Assembly: GCA_900550775.1 (NCBI GenBank)
Contig: URTH01000052.1
Location: forward strand, 1-10,016
DNA: 10,016 nucleotides
Direction of reading: 5' to 3'
Origin: an uncultured Eubacteriales bacterium
Lineage (GTDB): Bacteria; Bacillota; Clostridia; Monoglobales; Monoglobaceae
Both the position numbers and the translations under genes were made by a program. The notes under the pieces were generated by a model, which did not search any database, had not been told where the DNA came from, and saw only the letters and a program-made list of their open reading frames with translations. Of this stretch, positions 1 to 6,420 are shown piece after piece (position 1 is the first letter of the stretch; every line of letters starts with the position of its first letter).

Positions 1-607
1 GCATATCGTCAATTTCCGAACGGCTGTATACATATTCCACATTACCGCTTACGTTTGTATAAAACATAACAGGGTCGGATATTTTATAGGAATACACACC
101 GTTACACCTTAAATCCACCGACAGCTTATAGTTCATAGACTCATCGATTGTTACCCTGAAAGGTACAGGTGAAGAAGTCCCGAATTTATTGCCGGTAATT
201 TCTTTTGTGTTGAAATAATAAACCCTCTGATCCTTGCCCGGTTCGCCGCCGAAAGTGAAACGTTTGCCAACCTGTGCAAAGCTTTGTTTGATGCTTTCGC
301 CCAAATTGCCGCAAAAAATACTCGGCTCGGTTGAATTATCATAGACAAACTCACCCGCCTCAGCACAAAACTCAACAATCTTGCCCGATTCCACAATGAT
401 CATGCTCTGACCCTCGTTTACCGAAATGATAGAGCCGTTCGAAATAATGTTGTCGTCTCCTTTTTTGTTGGAGCTTCTTTTTCCCGCTCGTTTTTCGCCT
501 TTTGCCACAAGTGTGTCGGCATCCAAGCTTTCGCAGTAGAAAAATTCTCTCCACTGATCAGCCAAAACACCGCCAAGAGCGCCTGCGCCTGCTTTTAAAA
601 GTCCCAT
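1..607 (-). CDS. ydjI: SPFH-domain membrane-associated protein, YdjI-like (3' end outside window)
   Basis: The frame opens at ATG 605-607 and stays open to base 1, so the first 202 residues are seen and the C-terminus lies outside. An AGAGGAG ribosome site lies 9 bases upstream. The N-terminus (MGLLKAGAGALGGVLADQW) is glycine/alanine-rich and then enters the SPFH core. Seen motifs include SNKKGDDNIISNGS (about 65-78), MIIVESGKIVEF (about 86-97), GEFVYDNSTEPSIF and YYFNTKEITGNKFGT. These are characteristic of the bacterial YdjI/'virion core protein' branch of SPFH proteins (stomatin/prohibitin/flotillin fold). In B. subtilis, YdjI is encoded after pspA, ydjG and ydjH and is needed to bring PspA to the membrane. 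The YdjG- and YdjH-like genes lie upstream in this operon, which supports the assignment. Family assignment is confident; the PspA role here is inferred. Other SPFH clients are possible. Confidence 0.9.
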   Translation of the reverse strand, partial: MGLLKAGAGALGGVLADQWREFFYCESLDADTLVAKGEKRAGKRSSNKKGDDNIISNGSIISVNEGQSMIIVESGKIVEFCAEAGEFVYDNSTEPSIFCGNLGESIKQSFAQVGKRFTFGGEPGKDQRVYYFNTKEITGNKFGTSSPVPFRVTIDESMNYKLSVDLRCNGVYSYKISDPVMFYTNVSGNVEYVYSRSEIDDM

Positions 608-631
608 AATTCTGTTCTCCTCTCAATTATT

Positions 632-1162
632 TTATTTTTTATACTCTGTTATATCCCATATATCGGGTGTACATATCAGCCTGCCGTTTTCATCCGTATC
701 AAGCGTGATTTTGTGTCCGCCGCGCATAACGATATAAATTTCAACATCGCTGCCGCAGTTTATTATATACGGTGTGCCGTCATCTGCTTTTTGCAAATTT
801 TTCTTGTCGCCGTTTTGAATCAGCTCGTTCTCATCTCCGTACCGCGGAATAACAAGATACCATTTTTCTCCGCCGTAATCATAATGACTGATTGCCCGGC
901 GTTTTTCCTCCGAAAGCTCCGCAAACAGCTTTTCCGTATACTCCGCCGCCGCTTTTTCACCCCCATCTCTCTCTCCGAGATATGCGACCGCCCAATAGGG
1001 ATAGTCATCGATTTCATCGAACGGAAGAGTATTTGCGTATTCTGTACGATGCTCACTGTCCACATACACCATTCCCGGTCCGTCCAGCATAAAAGGGGTT
1101 TCTCCGGGAGCCCTGCATCCGAAAAGACTGGCAATAACCGTAAATATCGCAATTACTTTCAT
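632..1162 (-). CDS. Small lipoprotein of unknown function
   Basis: This is a 176-residue protein from ATG 1160-1162. An in-frame GTG exists at 1178-1180 and overlaps the previous stop, but only GAAAGG directly touches it. The ATG has AAGGTGAGG just upstream and gives a clean short signal peptide, so the ATG is preferred. The N-terminus is MKVIAIFTVIASLFGC: one lysine, a hydrophobic core, then a lipobox-like LFGC with Cys16 as the expected lipidated residue, so the mature protein should sit on the outer face of the membrane. The mature part is acidic and hydrophilic, about 160 residues, with an amphipathic Glu/Lys-rich stretch (AAAEYTEKLFAELSEEKRR) and a beta-rich C-terminus (EIYIVMRGG, GRLICTPDIW). 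I do not recognise a domain. It lies 14 bases after the SLH gene and 24 bases before the SPFH gene, so it is co-transcribed with the YdjGHI-like set. Confidence 0.82.
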   Translation of the reverse strand: MKVIAIFTVIASLFGCRAPGETPFMLDGPGMVYVDSEHRTEYANTLPFDEIDDYPYWAVAYLGERDGGEKAAAEYTEKLFAELSEEKRRAISHYDYGGEKWYLVIPRYGDENELIQNGDKKNLQKADDGTPYIINCGSDVEIYIVMRGGHKITLDTDENGRLICTPDIWDITEYKK

Positions 1163-1165
1163 CAG

Positions 1166-1174
1166 CCTCACCTT
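1166..1174 (-). promoter_or_regulatory. Ribosome binding site deciding the lipoprotein start
   Basis: The minus strand reads AAGGTGAGG here. Its AAGG core lies 8 bases before the ATG at 1162, inside the short gap after the preceding stop codon (1177-1179). It favours ATG 1162 over the overlapping GTG at 1180, which lacks a properly spaced site. Confidence 0.6.
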
Positions 1175-1176
1175 AA

Positions 1177-2361
1177 TCACCCTTTCGGCAATTCGATCCG
1201 CATATCATAGCAAAGTATTCTCGAAATAAGAGCCGCCGCTTCGCTCCGTTTAACCTGTGAATCCGGATAGAACGCCATGTATTCATCGCTTCCTACTGCG
1301 ACCCCTTTATTATAAAGATCCAAAATTTCATATGCGAAGGGCGTTGTGTCATAAACGTCCGGAATATCGGTTATCGGAACATCGTTTATAAAATACGGAT
1401 TGACGTCGCACCGTGAAAACAGATATGCCATCTGTGCACGCGTTGCGTTTTCCTCCCAATCGAAGATAATATAATCTTCAAGTATTGCATTGTCATAGCA
1501 ATAATCCACATAAACATCATACCAGTTTTCACCGGTCATTTGGAATTCAAGTTCCTCTCTTTCGTATTGGCTTTTATTGTGAATTACCGCGGCAATTTTG
1601 GCTGCCTCCGCACAGGTCAGACCGGCATCAGGATCAAACAGTGTTTCGCTTTTTCCGTTTATGATACCAAAGCTGTACGCCGCCTGCACATAAGAATAGT
1701 ACCATGCGTCCGGCGATATGTCTGCAAACGGCAGAGAGGTATCCTCCAGATATTTGCTTCCTTTAAAGCCGCAGTCCTCGCAGTATATCATGTTTTCACC
1801 GAAAATATCCTTTTCCGTCATGCTCTCAACAAGTGCGGTGTGCATAGTCAAAAACTCAAAATTCCCGTCACCCTTTGCATCGGATATTTTTTCGTACATC
1901 ATATGCTCATCTGCCGTGCACGGGATATAAAACTGTATAAATCCGGTTCCGGCAAACACATCAAAATCAAACGTTATTTCCTCTGAATTCAATGTAACCT
2001 CATTAAGATTTGCGCAGCTGGCAAAAGCGCGCTCACCGATATTTTTCACACTTGACGGAATATATGCACTTTCGGCATTGCAGCCTTCAAATGCATTTGT
2101 GTTTATCAATTCAATTCCTTCGGCAACGGATATGGCTTCAAGTCCTAAGTCAAAACAAGCCATAACACCGATTTCATTGATTATTGTTCCGTCTATTTCT
2201 GCCGGGAAAAAGGCAAATTCATCACCGTAATAAGCAGTAATTACTCCATCCTTTGTGTATTCATACATACCGTCTGCAGATTTGAATGTTTCCCATTCCG
2301 CACTGACAACAGTGCTGCTTAAGATCAGCAGTGCTGCAAGCAATAACGATAGTTTTTTCAC
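1177..2361 (-). CDS. Exported leucine-rich-repeat protein with three SLH domains
   Basis: The protein has 394 residues if started at GTG 2359-2361, with GGAGG 8 bases upstream. The earlier in-frame GTG at 2370 overlaps that ribosome site and is rejected. The signal peptide is typical: VKKLSLLLAALLILSS then VVSA before E22-W23. Residues about 58-150 form a BspA/LRR_5-type leucine-rich section, with motifs such as AFEGCNAESAYIPSSVKNIG and ERAFASCANLNEVTL. A CEDC motif lies at 194-197. Three S-layer homology domains follow: about 211-260 (FADISPDAWYYSYVQAA), 278-318 (WYDVYVDYCYDNAIL ... TRAQMAYLFSR) and 330-384 (ITDIPDVYDTTPFAYEIL ... VKRSEAAALISRIL). SLH triplets bind pyruvylated secondary cell-wall polymer, so this is a wall-anchored protein probably used in recognition or scaffolding. 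It lies 15 bases after the DUF4428 gene in the operon. Its partner is unknown. Confidence 0.93.
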   Translation of the reverse strand: MKKLSLLLAALLILSSTVVSAEWETFKSADGMYEYTKDGVITAYYGDEFAFFPAEIDGTIINEIGVMACFDLGLEAISVAEGIELINTNAFEGCNAESAYIPSSVKNIGERAFASCANLNEVTLNSEEITFDFDVFAGTGFIQFYIPCTADEHMMYEKISDAKGDGNFEFLTMHTALVESMTEKDIFGENMIYCEDCGFKGSKYLEDTSLPFADISPDAWYYSYVQAAYSFGIINGKSETLFDPDAGLTCAEAAKIAAVIHNKSQYEREELEFQMTGENWYDVYVDYCYDNAILEDYIIFDWEENATRAQMAYLFSRCDVNPYFINDVPITDIPDVYDTTPFAYEILDLYNKGVAVGSDEYMAFYPDSQVKRSEAAALISRILCYDMRIELPKG

Positions 2362-2367
2362 ATTTTG

Positions 2368-2375
2368 CACCTCCC
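2368..2375 (-). promoter_or_regulatory. Ribosome binding site that contains an in-frame GTG
   Basis: The minus strand reads GGGAGGTG. Its GGAGG core is spaced 8 bases from GTG 2361 (valine codon followed by AAA AAA). The last three bases of the site are themselves an in-frame GTG (2370-2368), which could be mistaken for the start. A ribosome bound to this site cannot start on it. Confidence 0.7.
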
Positions 2376-2376
2376 G

Positions 2377-3255
2377 TTACTTTATTTTGGCTTCCGCATC
2401 GTCCGCGCGTCTTGTGTAAACCGCCATGCCGCCGGTCGCTGCGTCATTCATAGCATTTATGCCTTCCTTCAGTTTTTCTTTGTCCGCCTCCGTTATGGCT
2501 TCCTCACCTTTTGTTGCAGCCTTAAAAGCCGTTCCGAATGCCGCCGCCATTCCAATCGCTGCCGCATCCTCTCTTTTTTCCGCCTTACTTCTGCCAAAGC
2601 CGAACAAACCTCTTTCATCATCGCGAACGCCGAAAATATAATCAAATTTGCATTTTGCATTATGTGCATACTGCAAATCCGAACGGTCTTTTTTGCTGAA
2701 ACAGATTTTAAGCTCTTGCTTGATATACGGATGAGGACGAAGACCTTTTTTGTTGTCTGTATTCACCTTGCTCATATTTCCGCCCAAAAGCTTGATTTTT
2801 AATCCGCATTCCTTAAATTCAGGATTTTTCCCCGGCTCGGTTGCCGGTGTTTCATCTATGTATTCCTCATAGCTTGCCACCTGATCGTAGCGGAAAAGCT
2901 CATTCATTTTGCCTCTGCCCGTGTTGCTTCTGTGTTTAATCCGAAACATTCCCAAGTCATCGCAAAATTCAATGCCCATTTCCTTGAGCGACGAAGGGTA
3001 TGTGTCTTTCTTTCCTTCTTTGGAATAGACCTCCTCATAAAGTCTGTTCTGCCTTTTCATGTATTCTATATGTCCCTTGACTTCGTCCAATGTCAGCTCA
3101 CTCAGCCTAATGTACTTTGAGCATAGATTTCCGCAATCGTCACATAAAAATTCCTTGTTCTTGATTTTTGTGCGATGCATCATACCGCATTCCTTGCCGC
3201 ATAACGCGCAATTTTTTTTGCCGAAAATGTTCTTGAAAAAATCACCGAGTCCCAT
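2377..3255 (-). CDS. DUF4428 zinc-binding domain protein
   Basis: This protein has 292 residues and starts at ATG 3255 with AAGGAGG 8 bases upstream. The N-terminus MGLGDFFKNIFGKKN is a short amphipathic segment. A compact cysteine cluster follows: C16-ALC19, C23, C38-DDC41 and C45. This fits the DUF4428 treble-clef-like zinc-binding module found in many Firmicutes proteins. Residues about 50-85 are a charged helix (LDEVKGHIEYMKRQNRLYEEV). Residues about 95-210 look like a beta-rich module (FRIKHRS, ELFRYDQVASYEEYID, CGLKIKLLGGN, QELKICFSKKD), possibly a pleckstrin-homology-like fold, which is inference only. The C-terminal part (about 225-292) is an Ala/Glu/Lys-rich helix, partly glycine-containing. 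There is no signal peptide or clear transmembrane helix, so it is probably cytoplasmic at the membrane surface. It sits immediately after the TPM gene (26-base gap). Function is unknown. Confidence 0.88.
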   Translation of the reverse strand: MGLGDFFKNIFGKKNCALCGKECGMMHRTKIKNKEFLCDDCGNLCSKYIRLSELTLDEVKGHIEYMKRQNRLYEEVYSKEGKKDTYPSSLKEMGIEFCDDLGMFRIKHRSNTGRGKMNELFRYDQVASYEEYIDETPATEPGKNPEFKECGLKIKLLGGNMSKVNTDNKKGLRPHPYIKQELKICFSKKDRSDLQYAHNAKCKFDYIFGVRDDERGLFGFGRSKAEKREDAAAIGMAAAFGTAFKAATKGEEAITEADKEKLKEGINAMNDAATGGMAVYTRRADDAEAKIK

Positions 3256-3281
3256 ATTTTTTTCCTCCTTAAATTTTTTTA

Positions 3282-4058
3282 TTAAAAACTTCCGCCCCGT
3301 CCGCCGTGACTTCTGCCGGAAGACGATGTATGGCTGCCGGAATCCGATTTCGGTTTTTCCGTTTTTGTCACGGTGCTGTAAAGGAATATATCCCTTGAAA
3401 AGTCAAGATTCATACTGTTCGGCTTCATATAATTGCCGGCATAGTCCTCTTTGACCGCCGTTTTCATTGCGCAGAGCTTTTTGTGCATCATAAAATACGC
3501 AAGAATAAGGGGAAGAAGAAGCGCCCCGGCAACCACACACAGGATATACTTCATGCTGTGCTGCCTCTTGTTGAACGGCTTACCCTCTGCTGCCATCTCC
3601 AAAAGCTCTTCCGTATGGTCGGCGTATGATTTGACTGCAGCATAATAGTTATCTTCCTTTAAATACGGCACAATCTTTTTTTCAAGGTATGCAAGACCGT
3701 TTTTGTTAAATATTGTCTCGCCGCTGCCGCAGACGGAAAAATGATATTCTCTTTCGGAATCTGCTATGTAAAAAAGTATTCCGTCATAATTATCACCGTA
3801 ACCGTAGCCATTATAATCGTAAATGTCGTCTGCCGCCGCTTGTGCGTCATAGGCAGATAATCTATCCTCTGAAACAAATACGATGTCAAAATTATATTGT
3901 TCACGAATTTTATCAAGCCTTGCCGACAGCTCTTTATTTTGTTCCTCTGTCAGGTATCCGACCGAATCCGTAATCGTTGGATTGATAAAATCCGCATATA
4001 CGGTAATTGACGATACAAAGCAGAGAAGGGCAATCATGATTGCAATAAATCTTTTCAT
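3282..4058 (-). CDS. ydjH: TPM-domain membrane protein, YdjH-like
   Basis: This protein has 258 residues from ATG 4056-4058, with AGGAGGG upstream. It has an N-terminal signal or anchor (MKRFIAIMIALLCFVSSITVYA). A TPM domain (TLP18.3/Psb32/MOLO-1 fold) covers about 26-155. Its hallmarks are YLTEEQNKELSARLDKI, YNFDIVFVSED, the acidic DNYDGILFYIAD turn around residues 89-100, and a following R/E-rich strand. A transmembrane helix lies at about 170-191 (YILCVVAGALLLPLILAYFM). The cytoplasmic tail ends in a Ser/Gly/His-rich stretch (SSSGRSHGGRGGSF), the low-complexity ending usual for the YgcG/YdjH group. The TPM domain should lie outside the membrane. B. subtilis YdjH (about 254 residues) has the same layout and the same neighbour, YdjG. 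The gene follows the zinc-ribbon gene by 11 bases. The domain call is firm; the orthology is inferred from synteny and length. Confidence 0.9.
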   Translation of the reverse strand: MKRFIAIMIALLCFVSSITVYADFINPTITDSVGYLTEEQNKELSARLDKIREQYNFDIVFVSEDRLSAYDAQAAADDIYDYNGYGYGDNYDGILFYIADSEREYHFSVCGSGETIFNKNGLAYLEKKIVPYLKEDNYYAAVKSYADHTEELLEMAAEGKPFNKRQHSMKYILCVVAGALLLPLILAYFMMHKKLCAMKTAVKEDYAGNYMKPNSMNLDFSRDIFLYSTVTKTEKPKSDSGSHTSSSGRSHGGRGGSF

Positions 4059-4069
4059 TTAGCTCCCTC

Positions 4070-5149
4070 CTAATGCAGCAAGAAATATGCTATAACTGCA
4101 GCTGCTATATAAGTAAAGCCGGCAATTTTTGCAAAGTATCTCCATTTTTTTCCGTTATCAATAGGATATTCACCGACAACCTTACCGGTCTGTCCGTTGA
4201 CAGCAAACTTATAGGTATTGTTCATATATTTAATATTGAGCATCCAAACCGGGAGAAGGGAATACCTAATTTTACCGCCTGAAAAGCTGATTTTTGTACT
4301 TTCGGGAATCACCGCAGCGTAACCGCTCGTCGTCTCCTTAAATACCGAAACCGTTGAATTTTTTACACGTTCGTTCGCTCGCTCTATGCTTTCCTCTGCC
4401 GAAACATCATATTTATCCGCCATATACCCCGAAAGATATGCACCGTTAAACTCCACTGCATCATCATAACAAAAAGGTTCTACCGCCTCCATATATGCGT
4501 CATCCGCCTTTTTTGAGCCGTCAACAGGAATGTTGGCAAAACCCACACTGCCGCTTCTGAAAAGTCTGTAATAATCTGTTTTGGTATAATTGTAATTGGA
4601 ATCACTCCAGCTTGTGGTTCTTTGTGCACCGTAAGTTATTGCTGCGCTGCAGTCGCAGTCAAACATCCAAAACGGCACATAAACGCCTGTCATTTCTTCT
4701 ATTTTCTTCTTAACCTTAAATTCGTCCGGCAGAAACGGCGCGTTTTTGAAATCTGCCTCAAATGCCTCCATTGCCGCCTTTTTTTCTGTTTTAAACGGAA
4801 TAATATAGTCAGGTCGGAGGGTACCCTCAAACTGTCCCTTGATCACCGCTGCATCGCCGCAGTATGGACAAACGGTTGACCCCATTGTATCGTCACCGGT
4901 TATTTCCGCACCGCAGGAGGGGCAGGTATAGCTTGCGAGTTCAATTTCTCCGTCCGTTTCATAGTTTCTCGGTTCGTAATGTTCCCAGTCATATTTTGAC
5001 TCTCCCTGCATTTGCGATCCGACATCCTCAATTTGCCGCATAGCGTCAAGCTCAAAATCATTTCCGCAAGAATCGCAGTGCAGCGACTCGTTTTGGAAAA
5101 TCAGCGAAGCACCGCAGCAAGGACACTTATAGCTTTGTACTGTTTCCAT
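4070..5149 (-). CDS. ydjG: Double zinc-ribbon, tail-anchored membrane protein, YdjG-like
   Basis: This protein has 359 residues from ATG 5147-5149, preceded by AAGGGGGTG. Two rubredoxin/TFIIB-type zinc ribbons are visible. The first is C9-PCC12-G with C25-DSC28-G. The second is C76-PSC79-G with C94-PYC97-G. They are separated by an acidic linker. Residues about 112-330 are a mixed domain with PDYIIPFKTEKKAAMEAF, TGVYVPFWMFDCD and LLPVWMLNIKYMNNTYKFAVNG, ending in a QTGKVVGEYP turn. One C-terminal membrane helix follows at about 337-357 (FAKIAGFTYIAAAVIAYFLL). Databases often mislabel such proteins as PriA or TFIIB-like because of the ribbons; there is no helicase motif here. In B. subtilis, YdjG has the same zinc-ribbon architecture and works with YdjH and YdjI. 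The ribbons face the cytoplasm if the tail anchor is oriented as expected. Confidence 0.9.
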   Translation of the reverse strand: METVQSYKCPCCGASLIFQNESLHCDSCGNDFELDAMRQIEDVGSQMQGESKYDWEHYEPRNYETDGEIELASYTCPSCGAEITGDDTMGSTVCPYCGDAAVIKGQFEGTLRPDYIIPFKTEKKAAMEAFEADFKNAPFLPDEFKVKKKIEEMTGVYVPFWMFDCDCSAAITYGAQRTTSWSDSNYNYTKTDYYRLFRSGSVGFANIPVDGSKKADDAYMEAVEPFCYDDAVEFNGAYLSGYMADKYDVSAEESIERANERVKNSTVSVFKETTSGYAAVIPESTKISFSGGKIRYSLLPVWMLNIKYMNNTYKFAVNGQTGKVVGEYPIDNGKKWRYFAKIAGFTYIAAAVIAYFLLH

Positions 5150-5173
5150 CGTTTCACCCCCTTAATATGATTA

Positions 5174-6343
5174 TCATAATTTGCATCCGATAAATTTTAC
5201 AGCATCGCCGCTGCAGAAATTATAATAAGAATTATTTGAAAAGTCACAGCCGGAAAATTCGATATCCGAACAATCGTAAGCGCTTATAAAATACGAATTC
5301 TCCGAGCTGTTGTTATTTTTAATTTCCGAGTTTGTTACGCTTACACCGCTGCAGCCGTCCAGTACAAACATTGAAAACATCCCGGAATCTCTGAATGTGG
5401 AGCCGTTAAACTTAATTCCCTCACAGTCACTTAACTCAACAAGCCCGTATGTGCACTCATATATTTCCGTGTTTTCCACAGTTATTCCGGCAGAGTCTGT
5501 CGCAGTTATTCCGTACGTTCCGCAGCCGTACAGACTGCACTTATCAATATTTATATCCCGGCAACCGTCAAGCATTATTACGCCGCCGGTACAATAGCCC
5601 TTCTCAACCTTATGTCCTGCCGTGATATTTTTAAGCACAATACCGCTGCATCCCTTAAAGCTTAGTACGTTTGCGTAGGGAGCCTGAGTAACAACAGAAG
5701 CGCTTATTCCCTCCGGTGCTTCTATAACAAGATTGGATACGTCTTTTATTATATATTCGTATCTTTCAAAGGTGTCATCTGCAAAAACATTGGGGTTATC
5801 AATATTTATCGCGTCAAGCTCCGATAAATCATATTCCTGCTCCTTAAGAATGATTTTTGTATAGCTTGCCGCATTAAGTATAATATCATGAGGCGTCTTT
5901 GCCTCCACAATGTTATATTTTATTACATTTGCAATATTATTTTCTTCGTCCCATTTAACCTCACATCCCAGTTCCTCGGCAACCAGCCGCAGGGGAACAA
6001 AGGTTCTTTCGTCTTTAATTACCGCAGGAACGTCCATGGTTCTTTTTTCACCGTTTTTATAATAGTCTGCGCTGCCTATATAAAGCGTAAGCTTATCGGA
6101 GGGCGAATCAATATCGACTCTTTGTTCCTCCGCAAACCACTCAACGCTGTACTTTAAATGCTCCGAAACGGCTCTCGCCGGAACGAGCGTACGTCCGTTT
6201 TCCACAAAGGGCGAAACATCCGTTTCGATAATTTCCCCGTTTATCGTTATTCCAACCGCAATATCTGCGCCGGCATTGACGCAAACTATATTACCGGAAA
6301 TAAAAAGAAATAAGACCGTTAAAAAAGCAATATATTTTTTAAT
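5174..6343 (-). CDS. Exported stalk-domain / parallel beta-helix protein
   Basis: This protein has 389 residues from the chosen ATT start at 6341-6343. A GTG at 6350-6352 is in frame but lies within the GAGGTGAT ribosome site, and no ATG, GTG or TTG occurs in frame before the end of the signal peptide. A signal peptide is clear (KKYIAFLTVLFLFISGNIVCVNA). Residues about 28-145 are a copper-amine-oxidase-N-type 'stalk' domain (PF07833 type), with paired motifs NGRTLVPARAVSEHL and DERTFVPLRLVAEELG, each followed by a V-x-W strand. Residues about 150-389 are a right-handed parallel beta-helix of the NosD/pectate-lyase class. Coils repeat every 23-29 residues, with a cysteine at the same turn (232, 261, 307, 331, 358; serine 284 in one coil). 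Beta-helices of this class often bind or cleave polysaccharides. I see no recognisable catalytic triad, so binding is as likely as catalysis. It lies 24 bases before the zinc-ribbon gene and probably leads that operon. Confidence 0.88.
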   Translation of the reverse strand: MKKYIAFLTVLFLFISGNIVCVNAGADIAVGITINGEIIETDVSPFVENGRTLVPARAVSEHLKYSVEWFAEEQRVDIDSPSDKLTLYIGSADYYKNGEKRTMDVPAVIKDERTFVPLRLVAEELGCEVKWDEENNIANVIKYNIVEAKTPHDIILNAASYTKIILKEQEYDLSELDAINIDNPNVFADDTFERYEYIIKDVSNLVIEAPEGISASVVTQAPYANVLSFKGCSGIVLKNITAGHKVEKGYCTGGVIMLDGCRDINIDKCSLYGCGTYGITATDSAGITVENTEIYECTYGLVELSDCEGIKFNGSTFRDSGMFSMFVLDGCSGVSVTNSEIKNNNSSENSYFISAYDCSDIEFSGCDFSNNSYYNFCSGDAVKFIGCKL

Positions 6344-6347
6344 AAAA

Positions 6348-6357
6348 ATCACCTCTT
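6348..6357 (-). promoter_or_regulatory. Strong ribosome binding site before an ATT codon
   Basis: The minus strand reads AAGAGGTGAT, containing an 8-base perfect complement (GAGGTGAT) to the usual 16S rRNA tail. The GAGG core is 8 bases from ATT 6343. The GTG inside it (6352-6350) has no spacing and cannot be used with this site. Confidence 0.65.
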
Positions 6358-6376
6358 AAATTTTGGCACATATGCT

Positions 6377-6402
6377 CCCGCCGCCGAAAACCGGGCGGCG
6401 GG
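6377..6402 (-). terminator. GC-rich hairpin in the gap, possible terminator or attenuator
   Basis: A perfect 9-base-pair stem (CCCGCCGCC with GGCGGCGGG) encloses an 8-base loop. It lies between the stop of the small membrane protein (6421) and the start of the beta-helix gene (6343). The sequence downstream on the minus strand is AGCATATGTGCCAAAATTT, so a proper U-tract is missing. It may be a weak terminator, an attenuator or a 3'-end-stabilising structure. Confidence 0.55.
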
Positions 6403-6416
6403 AATATCCGGATATT
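6403..6416. repeat. 14-base perfect palindrome next to the hairpin
   Basis: AATATCCGGATATT reads the same on both strands. It directly abuts the GC-rich stem, so the two together form a 40-base structured block (6377-6416) just after the stop of the membrane-protein gene. It could be an operator-like site or extend the RNA structure. Nothing identifies a binding protein. Confidence 0.55.
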
Positions 6417-6420
6417 TTAC

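Noticed and set aside
151..554. Two short minus-strand frames within the SPFH gene
   Set aside because: They are in other frames of a gene whose own frame gives clear SPFH motifs from 607 to 1.
713..1210. Plus-strand open frame of 165 codons
   Set aside because: It is antisense to the lipoprotein and SLH genes, has no ribosome site and an unnatural composition; the minus strand explains the region fully.
4070..5149. PriA helicase or transcription factor IIB identity for the zinc-ribbon protein
   Set aside because: Only the ribbons resemble those proteins. There are no helicase or cyclin-fold motifs, and the C-terminal membrane helix fits YdjG.
5174..6343. Copper amine oxidase enzyme
   Set aside because: Only the N-terminal stalk-type domain is present. 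The catalytic domain is absent and replaced by a beta-helix.
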